A DNA stretch of 51,884 nt from Chara braunii (taxonomy: Eukaryota > Streptophyta > Charophyceae > Charales > Characeae). Of this stretch, positions 32,351 through 42,569 are shown one piece after another. The notes under the pieces are model-generated. The model saw nothing but the letters and a program-made list of their open reading frames with translations, did not search any database and had not been told where the DNA came from. The position numbers and the translations under genes are program-made. The stretch spans positions 1,603,234-1,655,117 of the forward strand of contig BFEA01000346.1 of NCBI GenBank assembly GCA_003427395.1, written 5' to 3'. Within the stretch, counting starts at the first letter, position 1, and each line of letters opens with the position of its first letter.

Positions 32351-32742
32351 GAGCTTCACGAACAGCAGCAGCAGCAGCTGTTGTGTGCGAACCAGTCGAT
32401 CACATGGGCTCTGGGTGGAAGCGTTATATGTCGTTTCGATTTTTGTTTTCCCCATGTTTAAGATGCTCTTTCAAGTTGGCTTTTGTGGATCAGGGGCACT
32501 GCAATGATTGGCACTTCGACCAGCTGCTCCGAAGGTTAATGCATTTCTGGTTGACGTCTCCTTTTTTGTCTCGTATACGATGTGGACTGCTGAACAAGAG
32601 AAGACTGGCAATCTGCCGCGGTGTACGCAGGGAAGGGGTCGGATGGGGTCTCACCTGCTCTTTGGAACTGTGGCGGCACGAAAGGGCCTGAAAATGCAGG
32701 TCAGCATATGCATCGGTGTCGGTTCCCTGGGAAAAATGAGGG

Positions 32743-32900
32743 CCACGCCTTCAGGTGTTGTCACGAGGGATCAGTGGGTGTTCGAAACCTCTGTTTCTCT
32801 GTGTGGGGAATATAGGTGCACGACCACGCCTTCAGTTGTTGTCATGAGGGAGCAGAGGGTTTTCAACCCTCTTTTTCTGCTTGGGGAGAATATACAGTTG
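32743..32900 (+). repeat. Duplication with period ~82 bp
   Basis: CACGCCTTCAGGTGTTGTCA at 32743 and CACGCCTTCAGTTGTTGTCA at 32825 begin two related units that each end in TGGGGA(GA)ATATA-like sequence. About 80% identity by eye. Confidence 0.75.
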
Positions 32901-33357
32901 TGTCCTTTCAGGAATGCCGTTCCTCAAAAGGTTGATGTGATGGCAGGCGAGCCTCTCTGTGCAAATGGACACAGCAGTAAATGGGGGGGAGGAAAATGGT
33001 GAGTCTCCCAAGTGGAATTGCACCGCACCTCTGGCAAATGATGTGCCCGAGGAGCTGCAGTGTTCCTTGGTGTGATCTGCTTGTGGACATGACGTGGGGG
33101 CCGGTGTGTGGTCGTAAATTGGACTGGGAAACGGAAGTTGAACCACCAGTCCCCGGAGGCTTAGGTTTACCAGAGGTGTTTCCCCCCCGCCCCGGGTCGC
33201 CCAAACAAAAAACGAACCGGTGTGTGCTGGTGCTGCCAGCCATATTGCTGTGGTAGGCCGTACCTCGAAAGTTGCGCCGCGTGATTGGGGCCGTGTGGCT
33301 GGAAAACGTCTGGGAAGGGTACTGGTGGTTTGGGAGGACTGGAGGTCTTTACGGAGC

Positions 33358-33410
33358 AGGAAGTGTTGCTGCTGCGCTCAGAGGAAGTGTTGCTGCTGCG
33401 TTCAGAGGAC
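33358..33410 (+). repeat. Short tandem duplication, period 25 bp
   Basis: AGGAAGTGTTGCTGCTGCG, then CTCAG or TTCAG, occurs twice in tandem. Confidence 0.9.
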
Positions 33411-33780
33411 GCTTCAGAGGGTGCAAAGACATTCTAAAGCGGTCTAATTTTGTGTGGCCTCTTGGTGGACTGCACTTCCTTGCTAGAGGAGAAAACAATC
33501 TGTAGACCTGGGTTGTACGCACCGGGCTGGTTAGGAAAGGTCCCCCTTCCCTCCGAATAGAAATCCGAAATGTCTGAGAAAAACTAGCCGGGCAAGGGGC
33601 CAAGGCATCTTCCCCGGCCCTCCAAAAAACGAATCCAAAGAATCTGAAAAATGAACTGAACAATTTTATGTTTTTCCACTACAAGACCGAACCATACTAC
33701 TCTCAAATTCTCTCGCCTTTACTACCTACTCGTGCAAGCATAACTACCTCTCACGCTGACGGGGATATTGCATGTTCGCC

Positions 33781-34075
33781 CTTGCCCTACTGGTTAAGGG
33801 TGCAGGGTTGGGTCAATGAGTTGGTGACCGGCTAACGCAAAGACCGAGCATTTTGCTTGTAGCTGCGCCTACCTTTTTAGTTGTTCAGTAACCCCTATAG
33901 AGTAGCACCAGTGTCTAAGGCCAACGCTCTCCCACGAACCTGACAACCCACTTGTGGTCACGCACATCCGTGTTGGCCAAAGACCCTACTAGCACCGATC
34001 AGAGGTATAAAGCGGAAGAGCCCATTACAGCTGGTTGGCACTAAGTGCGTGGCTTGAACCCACAGCCTCCGAAAC
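33781..34075. repeat. Possible SINE-like sequence
   Basis: The left part has CTACTGGTTAAGGGTGCAGG and GGGTTGGGTCAATG, weakly like A and B boxes. The right end has GCGTGGCTTGAACCCACAGC followed by CTCCG, a typical antisense tRNA T-arm. Flanking sequence to the right is T-rich. Origin from one or two tRNA-derived elements is plausible but not proved. Confidence 0.35.
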
Positions 34076-34350
34076 AATTTTGTCTTTTTGTTTTTTTTTG
34101 GTAAAATTAGAACTCTTTTACAAATTAGAACTTATTCACTATATTTCGTAAAGGCATTGAGTGGAGACTGCTGATGTTCGTAGTGGACGAGACTGGAGGG
34201 GAGGCAGAGCGACTGGCCCATCGAAGGAGATCGGTCCTGATGGGTCGTGTCGAAATTCACAACCGAATTTGAGAAATAAAAACAAGAATGAAATTATCAT
34301 TTGAGTGCATTTTGCAGTGTTTCTGATGTCTTAAAAATTAGTTTTTAATT

Positions 34351-34905
34351 AGGCTACCATCCAGGCCGCCCGGGTCACCCTACTTTGTCGGACGGCACAG
34401 CCGTGCAAGGACCAGGGAAGGTCCTAGACTCCTAGCCAAAAAAAATAAAATAAAATAAAATTCGAAGCAAAACTATGTTATGCAGAGAAATAAACTGAAC
34501 AACTGTACTTTTTTTTCTTTTTCTTTTTTTTGACGGCCAAAGTATCGTATGATGCAGGCACTCCGGCCTGGTTCATACGATAGCCGCTTTCAAATTATAA
34601 AAGCCGGAAAATGGGTCCGATCCTCGCATCATGTGAAAAGCTTGCAATCCATTCCAACGCTACACTACAAATTGAACGAAATGACAAAACCCCTATTGTG
34701 CAAAACACAGATTAAAAACAAAAAAAAAAAAGAAAAAAAGAAGGAAACATATTGAAAACAAACCTAACAGAGACAAAGCCCACCACCCTTGAAATCGCCA
34801 ACCCTGAGATCCACCCTGCCACCTGCGCGGCAGGGGTTTGTGCCTCAGGGGCACATCGAAACTCTTTTCCATATTTAAAATTCAAAATAATAAAATTAAA
34901 AATAA
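34351..34905 (+). mobile_element. Type A element interrupted inside its core
   Basis: It starts TTAGGCTACCATCCAGGCCG with GGGTCACCCTACTTTG and GGAAGGTCC as in other type A copies. The shared core begins at 34468 but breaks off at ~34507 (ACTGAACAACT) and resumes at ~34836 (TTGTGCCTCAGGGGCACATC). About 330 bp of unrelated sequence beginning with a T-run lies between. The right terminus was not located; sequence after 34905 is AT-rich up to the type B element at 35071. Confidence 0.6.
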
Positions 34906-35070
34906 AGTTGAAAACAAGGCTACGAAAACAAAATTAAAAATAAAAATATATATAAGTAATTTAATTTCTATTTTAAATTTGATGAAGGTGTTTTTTTTGA
35001 GCCCAACCTATTCAATTACCTGTCGAATCTGGACAGGACGGCCTTTCAGGCCTTCTTTTATTGTCATTAT

Positions 35071-35837
35071 CAGGGTAACCGGTGTTCGGGACGGGCCGAA
35101 CGCCCGAACCCGAACGCCCGAACGTATGGGACCCCTTGGGGATGCGTTCGGCCGTTCGGGCCGAACGCGGACCCAAAAAAAAAAAACAAAAAAAAAAAAC
35201 AGAGTCATCAAAAAAATCTGAAAAACAGATATGTTATGGAAAATAATAAACTAAACAAGATATGCCTGAGCATTACACCCGAATTCCTTACCAAATTGGA
35301 AATAGAAATAAAATACGGAAAACAAATACTCATAATAAAAATAAATAAATAAAAAAAGAGAATTAAATTTAGTGAGTGCGCGAGCATGTTTTCAACACCG
35401 CAATTTTTGGCTATTTTTCTTTTTTTTTTGGCATGGCTAAATTCCCTGAAAATTAAAGATGTGTACTTCACATAATACAAAACCCACTAAAAAAGTTAAA
35501 AAATAAAATAAAATTGCGTGGACCCCAAACTAAAGTGAAAACAAAAAGTAAAAAGTGGAAAAATATGTGGGCGAGCACGTTTTGACACCGCCATCTTTGG
35601 AGATTTTTAATTCTTTTTTGGTTTAGCCAAATGACTTGAAAATTTACAGGCATGTACCTCACGTCATAGAGAGTTCAAAAAAAAAAAAACTGCAGAAAAA
35701 AATTATTATTTTTACGCCCGAAATAATTTTTGGCGCGGGCCGAACGCCGTCGGGTTCGGACCCCGTACGGGACCCCGAACGCCAGTATGTACGGAGGTCT
35801 GCCAGGGGACCTCTGTACGTACGGGCTGGTGACCCTG
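35071..35837 (+). mobile_element. Type B element, copy 2 (767 bp)
   Basis: It starts CAGGGTAACCGGTGTTCGGG and ends GGGCTGGTGACCCTG. GTCATTAT flanks both sides (35063-35070 and 35838-35845), a perfect 8-bp target-site duplication. Internal order matches copy 1: GTTCGGG-rich left end, core (~35228-35300), two GACACCGC(A/C)AT blocks, CGTACGG-rich right end. Confidence 0.9.
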
Positions 35838-35988
35838 GTCATTATAGTATACGGGAACCCCGTAGCAGCCACATCCTTGCTCAAGCCTTCAACGAGGACC
35901 TCTGTACCTACGGGCTGGTGACCCCGGTCATTATAGTATTACGGGAATCCCGTAGCAGCCACATCCTCGCTCAAGCCTTCAGCGAGGG
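35807..35988 (+). repeat. Tandem duplication (~90 bp) of the element's right end plus flank
   Basis: GGACCTCTGTACGTACGGGC, the element terminus, the target-site duplication GTCATTAT and ~50 bp of flanking DNA (GTAGCAGCCACATCC, GCTCAAGCCTTCA) are repeated head to tail. The second copy has CCCCG where the terminus has CCCTG, and small changes elsewhere. Confidence 0.93.
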
Positions 35989-36209
35989 AACATGCGGGAG
36001 CGGCACCGACCAGCAGGTGCGACAGCTGCTACAGCAGGTGGGCGATACCGGCCAGGGGTCAGCCGGTAGCATCTTCGATGGGCCAGTCACTGTGCCTCCC
36101 CTCCGGTTCCCTCCCGCTATGAACATCAGCAGTCTCTGCTCAATGCCATTCGGGGGGACCAACGACATATCTCTAGGTGGTCGGCGCCAAGCTTGCCCAG
36201 GAAGGTGCA

Positions 36210-36290
36210 TGAGGCCAACCGGGATTGATCCGAAGACGTCCTGAATGCCATTTGTGTGTGTTACCAACTGAGCAAGGCCACTGGATTTGG
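36210..36290 (-). repeat. tRNA-like sequence (probable SINE head), antisense
   Basis: On the minus strand: GTGGCCTTGCTCAGTTGGTA then ACA (A-box-like D-arm), ~30 nt, then CGGATCAATCCCGGTTGGCC (B-box-like T-arm). Spacing suits a tRNA; 5' GTGGCC and 3' GGTTGGCC do not pair as a proper acceptor. Confidence 0.45.
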
Positions 36291-36363
36291 TGAAGAATTT
36301 CGATGTCACCTTGAGGCAAATTTTGTTCAGTTTATTTTTTTGCTGAACTTTTTTTTTTTTTTT
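36284..36363 (-). repeat. Inverted copy of the shared core, cut by the assembly gap
   Basis: TTTGGTGAAGAATTTCGATG, TCACCTTGAGGCAAA and TTGTTCAGTTTATTTTTTTG match the core in reverse. A T-run and 580 N (36364-36943) follow, so the element cannot be completed. Confidence 0.6.
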
Positions 36364-36943
36364 NNNNNNNNNNNNNNNNNNNNNNNNNNNNNNNNNNNNN
36401 NNNNNNNNNNNNNNNNNNNNNNNNNNNNNNNNNNNNNNNNNNNNNNNNNNNNNNNNNNNNNNNNNNNNNNNNNNNNNNNNNNNNNNNNNNNNNNNNNNNN
36501 NNNNNNNNNNNNNNNNNNNNNNNNNNNNNNNNNNNNNNNNNNNNNNNNNNNNNNNNNNNNNNNNNNNNNNNNNNNNNNNNNNNNNNNNNNNNNNNNNNNN
36601 NNNNNNNNNNNNNNNNNNNNNNNNNNNNNNNNNNNNNNNNNNNNNNNNNNNNNNNNNNNNNNNNNNNNNNNNNNNNNNNNNNNNNNNNNNNNNNNNNNNN
36701 NNNNNNNNNNNNNNNNNNNNNNNNNNNNNNNNNNNNNNNNNNNNNNNNNNNNNNNNNNNNNNNNNNNNNNNNNNNNNNNNNNNNNNNNNNNNNNNNNNNN
36801 NNNNNNNNNNNNNNNNNNNNNNNNNNNNNNNNNNNNNNNNNNNNNNNNNNNNNNNNNNNNNNNNNNNNNNNNNNNNNNNNNNNNNNNNNNNNNNNNNNNN
36901 NNNNNNNNNNNNNNNNNNNNNNNNNNNNNNNNNNNNNNNNNNN
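36364..36943. other. Assembly gap, 580 N
   Basis: Sequence unknown. It starts after a T-run and ends within what looks like a type B element, so a collapsed or unresolved element is the likely cause. Confidence 0.95.
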
Positions 36944-37310
36944 AGAACCTACAAATAAAGTTTGAAAAAATAATATTTTTTTTCAGGCCCCGAAATAAAG
37001 GGAAAACAAAAAGTGAAAAGAAAAAAAAAACAAATTAGTAAGTGGGAAAACAAGTTTTGACACCACCATCTTTGCCGATTTTTCATTATTTTTTGGCTCC
37101 ACAGAATGAATTTAAAATTGAGAGAAAAGTAACTTACATAACAGAGAACTCACAAAAAACAAATCAGAAAATAATAATAATGTTTAGGTACCAAAATAAG
37201 TTTTTGAGGGGTCCAAACCCCTTCGAGTTCAGGCCCCATTCGGGGACCCGAACACCCGAACGTTCGGGGGTCAGCTTAGGGGCCTCCGTACGTTCGGCCT
37301 GGCAAAAATG
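36944..37310 (+). mobile_element. Right part of a type B element
   Basis: Continues from the gap with GAACCTACAAA, GGCCCCGAAATAAAG, TTTTGACACCACCATCTTTG, AGAGAACTCACAAA and the GTTCGGGGGTCAG/CCGTACGTTCGGCCTGG right end. The terminus is altered (CCTGGCAAAAATG). A separate partial shared core follows at ~37315-37385. Confidence 0.6.
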
Positions 37311-37434
37311 ATGGTGTATGAAATTGCAATACAAACAACTTTTGCCTGAGGGTATTGCAGAAATTCCCAACCAAATTCAAGAAAAAAAATAAAAACAATA
37401 TTTGGTACTACTAGCTTTTGCAAAGTTTGACCCT

Positions 37435-37890
37435 AAAACTTGTACAACGTACGAATGTTGTATTCGTATACAATGTACTTACCTTTTTTTGGGGTTAGGA
37501 TAAAAGCTGCTACAATTTCTACTCCAGTGCTGATTTACTCCATGTCGCCACGAATATCAAATGTCCCATAATAAGTTGCTAATCAATTGATAAGCGCTAA
37601 TTCTAGTAGCTATTGCCCTACACTACCACCCTTGGCCGGTCTCGCTCACCTACTGGTGGGTGCAAGTCCTGCGTGCTCCCTGCTCGAACACAGTTGTGGC
37701 TGATCCATTTATATTTTTTTTTTGAATTTTGTGTTTTTTTTTGAAAATTTGAAATCAACATATATTCGAATACGATGTACGTACATTATATTTGAAAGTA
37801 CGTTCTATTCGGGAAAAAATCAGTGATTTTGAAAAATATATTTTTTCGAGGTAAGTTGTGTACAACGTACGTATGTTTTTTTCAGGTTAA
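37435..37890. repeat. GTAC-rich palindromic segment
   Basis: TGTACAACGTACG occurs at 37441 and again in the same orientation at ~37860. Related palindromic words (GATGTACGTACATT near 37775, ATTCGTATACAATGTAC near 37463) lie between. It may be a decayed transposable element; ends and target duplication could not be fixed. Confidence 0.35.
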
Positions 37891-37899
37891 GACAATGTT

Positions 37900-39300
37900 G
37901 GGTCTTTTCCCCAATCAATCTTAGGGCAAACCTTACTATTGAAAAATAGAAGATCGATAAACTTTTGCAGCCGCTAACTCAAACAGACAAGCTTTTGCTG
38001 TCAATTATTCTCCATTTGCTGCCATATCAGCATTGACGGAGATGCTGAGAAGAGCCAAGGACCAGCCATCTACCTTGGCATCAACCATAGGCAATCAATT
38101 CCATGAAAGTCTATAGGGTCACTACCAGTTCTGACATAGACAGTCAGAGCACAACCAATGTTAACTGAACACAATGCAACACGATTCAATGTAACCATGT
38201 ACTAAAACGATCAACCCTCTTTACGCTTAGAGAATTATAGATTACAGGTAGTAAGGAGGGATGTTAAAATATTGGGTCGATCAATAGTGGTGAATAAAAA
38301 AATAAAATTCATTAGTACTTTATTTTGAATTCTATATTTTTTTGAAGTTTTAACAATCTCTCAAATTTTTTTTTTTAATATTGATATAAAATATACACTT
38401 TTGATTTTCTTTACAATTTGTGGTTTGCAATTCAAAACGAAAACCCTTTTAAAATTGGAACAATCAAGGTTTATTTTTCATACAATACGGAAATTAGTGA
38501 TTCAATCTAAACATTTAACAACAATTTGAACAACTATGTGTTGTTCGTATGTTAGTCTTAATTTTTTTTGTTTGCATAACAATGACAAATAAATAACTTT
38601 TATTATATATAAAAAAAATAATAATTATACTTGCTCAAAAATATATAAGCATTTAAACTTCAGTAGTTGTTTAACAAAGTGCAGTATTTTCCTTATGTTT
38701 TAATATGATATACATGATCACTAATTATGATCCTGAATTTTATATAGCAGCGTTTCTTTTTCTATTGTGCTGATGTTTGATTATCTTGTAATCGTATTGC
38801 TTTTCAACACGAATAATTTCTTATAATTTATATATTTTTAAATCTTGAAATGTATATTTTTTCTTTACGTGCAATATTGTTTTAATTTGTTATTATTTTA
38901 CTTATCCTAAATAAGTCTCAATCCACCATCATGTTTGTTATTGTGAAATAACCTTAGGTCATTTTGGCTATTAGTTCCTATTATCATTGGTTATATCTTC
39001 GACAAAATAATAACAATTTTCACAGTAGTATGTAAAAGATAATTATAAAAGTGTAAAGATATAATATTCATATCTCGTAACAATGGTGAGAACATTCATT
39101 CATAGCAATATAGTGTATGCACTTGGGTAATCTAAACATAAATCCTTAAACCCCCAAAATATTAAAGGTTGTCAAGGAGGACATCTCCCCCAAGTGTCTC
39201 GACCATGCCTGTATGAAATTTTGATGTATTCCTTAACATTTAAACAAAGCCGCAAACAATTTCATTTAAACAAAGTCGCAAACAATTTCATACCTCCAAC
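37900..39300. other. AT-rich, no gene seen
   Basis: Strongly AT-rich with homopolymer runs. No open frame with a recognisable product. Confidence 0.45.
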
Positions 39301-39344
39301 TTGTGAAAAAGAAAACTTTGTTGTTGTTGTTTTTTCATTTCAAA

Positions 39345-39690
39345 AACGTATTTCGTTAGTATTTTTTTATTGTTATCATTCATGTTTTTCACACTCGTTA
39401 TCTCTTATTTGTCTGTTCTTTACTAAGAAATTTATAAACTATTGGTTACTAATGGTTTTATAAAGAGAGAGCGTTTCAACACTATTGCTAAAAGAGTTTC
39501 CTTTGGTTTTAAGAACGACAAATTACTCGTTATGAATAACACCTTATAAAACAGTTTATGATATATTTTTTTTAGTAATAATTAGTATTAGTGGTATGAT
39601 ATCTCAAATTTGTTAGATATTATGTTTAGTTATCAAAAGTAAAAAAAACTATGTTTGCTACATCATGATACTTTGTTATTTATTGTAAAT
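39345..39690 (+). repeat. Degenerate long direct repeat, copy 1
   Basis: AT-rich unit with TTATTGTTATCATTCATGTT, TTTTTCACACTC, AATGGTTTTATA, GAGAGCGTTTCAACA, AGAGTTTCCTTTGG and ATCATGATACTTTGTT in the same order as at 40615-40930, with many substitutions and small indels. Confidence 0.75.
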
Positions 39691-39728
39691 CACAAAGATA
39701 TAGGTACTTTATATATATTATTTGGTGC

Positions 39729-39955
39729 TACGTAGCACCGTGTTCGCGTTCGGAGGCGAATGCGAACATATTCGTCCGAACTCGAACAAGTGCAAAAAAC
39801 CCTCCGAACGCGAACATTAAGAAAGCAAAAAACAAATTTATCAGAAAAATAAAAAAAAACTTTACGCTATGTAAAATAACGATACAAACAACTTTTGCCT
39901 TTGAGTCATGTTCAAATTCGTAGCCAACCATGAGTCAAAAAAATAAATAATAAAA

Positions 39956-39989
<34 letters not shown>

Positions 39990-40072
39990 TTACGAAAAGA
40001 AATTATGTTCGCCCAAACATGTTTGCGAGCTGTTCACGCGAACATGCAAACACGTTCGCCGTGCTACACAAC
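39729..40072 (+). mobile_element. Miniature inverted-repeat element, type C, copy 1
   Basis: Left end GTAGCACCGTGTTCGCGTTC; right end ACACGTTCGCCGTGCTAC. Both ends are rich in GTTCGC/GCGAAC words. The shared core in its C version (ACAAACAACTTTTGCCTTTG) lies at ~39866-39935, followed by an (AT)n tract. TTTGGTGC occurs at 39721-39728 and 40073-40080 and may be an 8-bp target-site duplication, but it does not sit symmetrically against the terminal repeats, so the exact ends are uncertain. Confidence 0.65.
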
Positions 40073-40246
40073 TTTGGTGCAATTGTTGGAGTAATGGGCA
40101 TATGCTTCTCTATACTAATTCGCATGGAATCACCACAGCCTGAAAATCAAATTATTGGTGGAAATCATTAACTTTTAATGTGTTAATAACAACTCACGCT
40201 TTTTTAATGATCTGTGCGTCACTGTGTTAATTGTTTGCAACGACAC

Positions 40247-40492
40247 AACTTCCTTCACCTTCCTGCAGTGGACAGGCTCCAGCCCTCATACGTAGTCGTA
40301 TGACTTTGCGAAGACCTGTGTTTTTGGTAAGCAATCGCCTGGGCCTGGTCATTGTAATTTCCTATATAAGGAGGTACCCCTACTCCTGAAGTTACGAGGC
40401 TATTTTGCCGAGTTCTTTTGAGAGAGTTGTCTCGCGCCCTAAGGTATTATCTACCTACCTACCTGCGTCGGTTTGAGGTACAAACACCCACT
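40247..40492 (-). pseudogene. rrn23: Fragment of plastid-type 23S rRNA
   Basis: The plus strand reads as antisense LSU rRNA: GAAGACCTGTGTTTTTGGTA, ATCGCCTGGGCCTGGTCA, GAAGTTACGAGGCTATTTTG, CCGAGTTC, GAGAGAGTTGTCTCGCGCCC, TACCTACCTACCTGCGTCGG and TTTGAGGTAC, in the order found in plastid 23S. About 245 nt of a ~2.8-kb gene. Scattered changes (for example GAGTTCTTTTGAGAG) indicate decay after insertion. I read it as nuclear-integrated plastid DNA and not as a working gene. Confidence 0.85.
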
Positions 40493-40614
40493 TATTATTA
40501 GTCTTTCAAGTTTTTCTTCGAAGAATGGAATTACTTTAGTGCCGCAAAACCTAATACAAGGACGTTAACTCAAAGTGTTTTCTCTGCTTCTTTTCACCTT
40601 GTATTTCATTATTT

Positions 40615-40930
40615 TTTTTCTATTGTTATCGTTCATGTTTTTCACACTCATTATTTCTTATTTATCTGTTTTTCACGAAGAATTTTTTTAAGATATTAAT
40701 TACCAATGGTTTTATAGAAATAGAGCATTTCAACATTATTGCTTAAAAAGTTTCCTATGGTTTTCAAAACGAAAAATTACTCTCATGAATAAATATCGTA
40801 TAAAATAGTATATGATATATTTATTTTAGTTATAGTTAGTATTAGTACTCTAATAACTTCAAATATTGTACTTAACTATCGAAAGTTACAAAAACTATCT
40901 TTGCAACATCGTGATACTTTGTTTTAAGTA
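40615..40930 (+). repeat. Degenerate long direct repeat, copy 2
   Basis: Partner of 39345-39690, same orientation, 1.27 kb downstream. Shared words include TTCATGTTTTTCACACTCAT, CAATGGTTTTATAGA, GCATTTCAACATTATTGCTT, AAAGTTTCCTATGG and CATCGTGATACTTTGTT. The type C element and the 23S fragment lie between the two copies. Confidence 0.75.
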
Positions 40931-41329
40931 TGAGACTGACATCGTAATAAAGTGATTCTAGTACTATGATATAACTATCTTCTAACATCCATGTGGTTTT
41001 TATTAATAATCTTCCAACCTTAACCATGGTATGTACAACCCCATAAATATTTACTTCTAATTGTTTATACGAGTTATTTGAACGCTTAAATTTTCAACGT
41101 TTGCGATATTTGTTACACACTTCTTGAATAATTATATGAAGTGATACGAATGCTAATATTGTTCTTATTCATATATCCCTTATAACTTAGAAACCATATC
41201 TCCTCATTTATGTGCCCCCAATGGGTGGGGGTTTGTGTATTATGAAACCTTTTTTTTTATTACGAGGTTTGAAAATGTTTTGTTAGGCTGTTTTTTATTA
41301 TGAAACCAACAGTGAAAAAAATCAGAAAA

Positions 41330-41660
41330 CAAATATGTTGTGTTGAATTATAATACAAACAACTTTTGGTTGAGGGTCACAACAGAATTCCTCACCGAAT
41401 CGAAGATAAAAAATGAAATAACAAAATCACGCTAAGGGTCCATCTAAATTCCCTTAGGTCCTTTAAGACATATTTAAACCCCCCTTTCCCCCCATAAAAA
41501 CCAATTTTCAAAAAATAAAAAGAGTCTGGATTTGGACTCATCTGGGAAAGTACAGAAATACAAAATTGATTTTGTTTTGTACGCCCGAGTACATCGAGCG
41601 TCAGACCCCCCCAGGGGTCACGCCCGGATGTCCGACCGGGCATGAAAATCTTCCTAGTTT
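41330..41660 (+). mobile_element. Unclassified element with shared core (type D)
   Basis: AAATCAGAAAACAAATATGT, TAATACAAACAACTTTTGG, TTGAGGGTCACAACAGAATT and CCTCACCGAAT match the core. A C-run/A-rich segment and a GC-rich end (GTCAGACCCCCCCAGGGGTC, GTCCGACCGGGCATG) follow. Terminal repeats could not be matched. Confidence 0.45.
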
Positions 41661-41794
41661 TTTTGTGCATTTCTATTTGTTTTGTTTTCACTTTGTTGAT
41701 TAATTATTGTTTTTCAAAAGTATACATTTTTTTATAGCGAGTTTTTTTTTCTTACGAGAAGTTTTTTTCATACGTGAAGGGATGTTACAATTTA

Positions 41795-41847
41795 ATGCGT
41801 TGTATTGAATTAAACTACATGCTCCACCACTTGTGCAAACCGCCGTT

Positions 41848-41882
<35 letters not shown>

Positions 41883-41912
41883 TTAGGCGGAGTGTTTACC
41901 GCGTTAGATTAT
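41795..41912 (-). pseudogene. Fragment of organellar 16S rRNA
   Basis: The plus strand reads as antisense SSU rRNA: GAATTAAACTACATGCTCCA, CCACTTGTGCAAACCGCCGT, TAATTCCTTTGAGTTTCAG, CTTGCGACCATACTCC, TTAGGCGGAGTG and ACCGCGTTAG, the universally conserved region near E. coli 16S positions 860-960. About 118 nt. It is bacterial-type, hence organellar. GCGACC and CGGAGTG differ from the plastid wording I remember, so a mitochondrial source is possible. Diverged and truncated. Confidence 0.8.
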
Positions 41913-42101
41913 AAATAGGTTTTACCCGTTTTATATTCAATTAATTTTTGAGTAATGGAAGTCTTAAAAGTTGACTTTCATTTAACCAATTTGAGTCAGT
42001 AAACAATAGGGAGAAGAAGACAACAAACAAGGGCTTGTGACAAACTCTTTCATCAGAGTTTCACAATTAATGAAGAGGCTGAGCCCGTGTATATATGTAT
42101 G

Positions 42102-42250
42102 GGCTACCAACGAGGCCAAATGAGTCACCTTATTTGTCCAGGCAGCCCAATCGTGCAAGGACTAAGGAACGTCCTTAAAAAAAAAAAAAAAAAAAAAAAT
42201 TCGAGCTACCAAAGTGGCCCCAACCACTTGCCGAGTGGGGCCAAAAAATT
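42102..42250. mobile_element. Type A end fragments, forward then inverted
   Basis: GGGCTACCAACGAGGCCAAA, GAGTCACCTTATTTGTCCAG and CGTGCAAGGACTAAGGAACG match the left end of type A and break at an A-run. GAGCTACCAAAGTGGCCCCA then ACCACTTGCCGAGTGGGGCC at 42203-42243 is an inverted right end. Both are truncated. Confidence 0.55.
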
Positions 42251-42269
42251 ATATATTTATATATCTATA

Positions 42270-42540
42270 CTAGGTGCCCGAGACCAGTTGCCCGATCGGG
42301 CAAAACAAAAGAGAAAAAAGAAAACAGAGACTTTTTTTTTTTTTTTTTTTTGATTCGGTGAAGAATTTCGATGTAACATTGAGGCAGAAGTTGTTCGGTT
42401 TATGTTTCAGCAGAACAGTGTTTTTTTATTATAATTTTTTGATTTTTTTTTTCTTCAAAGGGGGGGACCTTCTTTGACCTTTGCATAGCTGAGTCGCCCA
42501 GGCAAACAAGGTCACCTAGGCGGCCCGATTGGTCGCCTAG
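42270..42540 (-). mobile_element. Type A element, inverted, near complete
   Basis: Begins CTAGGTGCCCGAGACCAGTT and ends GATTGGTCGCCTAG. Flanks TATCTATA (42262-42269) and TATATATA (42541-42548) match at 7/8, though AT-rich flanks make this weak evidence. The inverted core lies at ~42353-42425 (GATTCGGTGAAGAATTTCGA). 271 bp. Confidence 0.7.
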
Positions 42541-42569
42541 TATATATATATACATGTGTGTGTGTGTGT

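Larger units (their letters stand above)
26576..33500. other. Region 3' of actin, no gene recognised
   Basis: GC-balanced sequence, presumably starting with the actin 3' untranslated region; no clear AATAAA follows the stop closely, so the polyadenylation site is not placed. The longest frames (a 227-codon frame at 28224-28907 and a 164-codon frame at 32508-33002) are low-complexity or follow internal DNA duplications and have no recognisable domains. A G-run lies at ~29434-29447. Several tandem duplications are listed separately. Confidence 0.5.

Noticed and set aside
32508-33002. 164-codon open frame
   Set aside because: Spans an 82-bp DNA duplication, so the peptide repeat follows the DNA; no family resemblance.
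36256-37038. 260-codon frame across the 580-nt gap
   Set aside because: Open only because the gap is N; the flanks are transposable-element sequence.
40247-41912. Working organellar rRNA operon
   Set aside because: Only ~245 and ~118 nt of the two rRNAs are present, both with substitutions, separated by unrelated repeat sequence.
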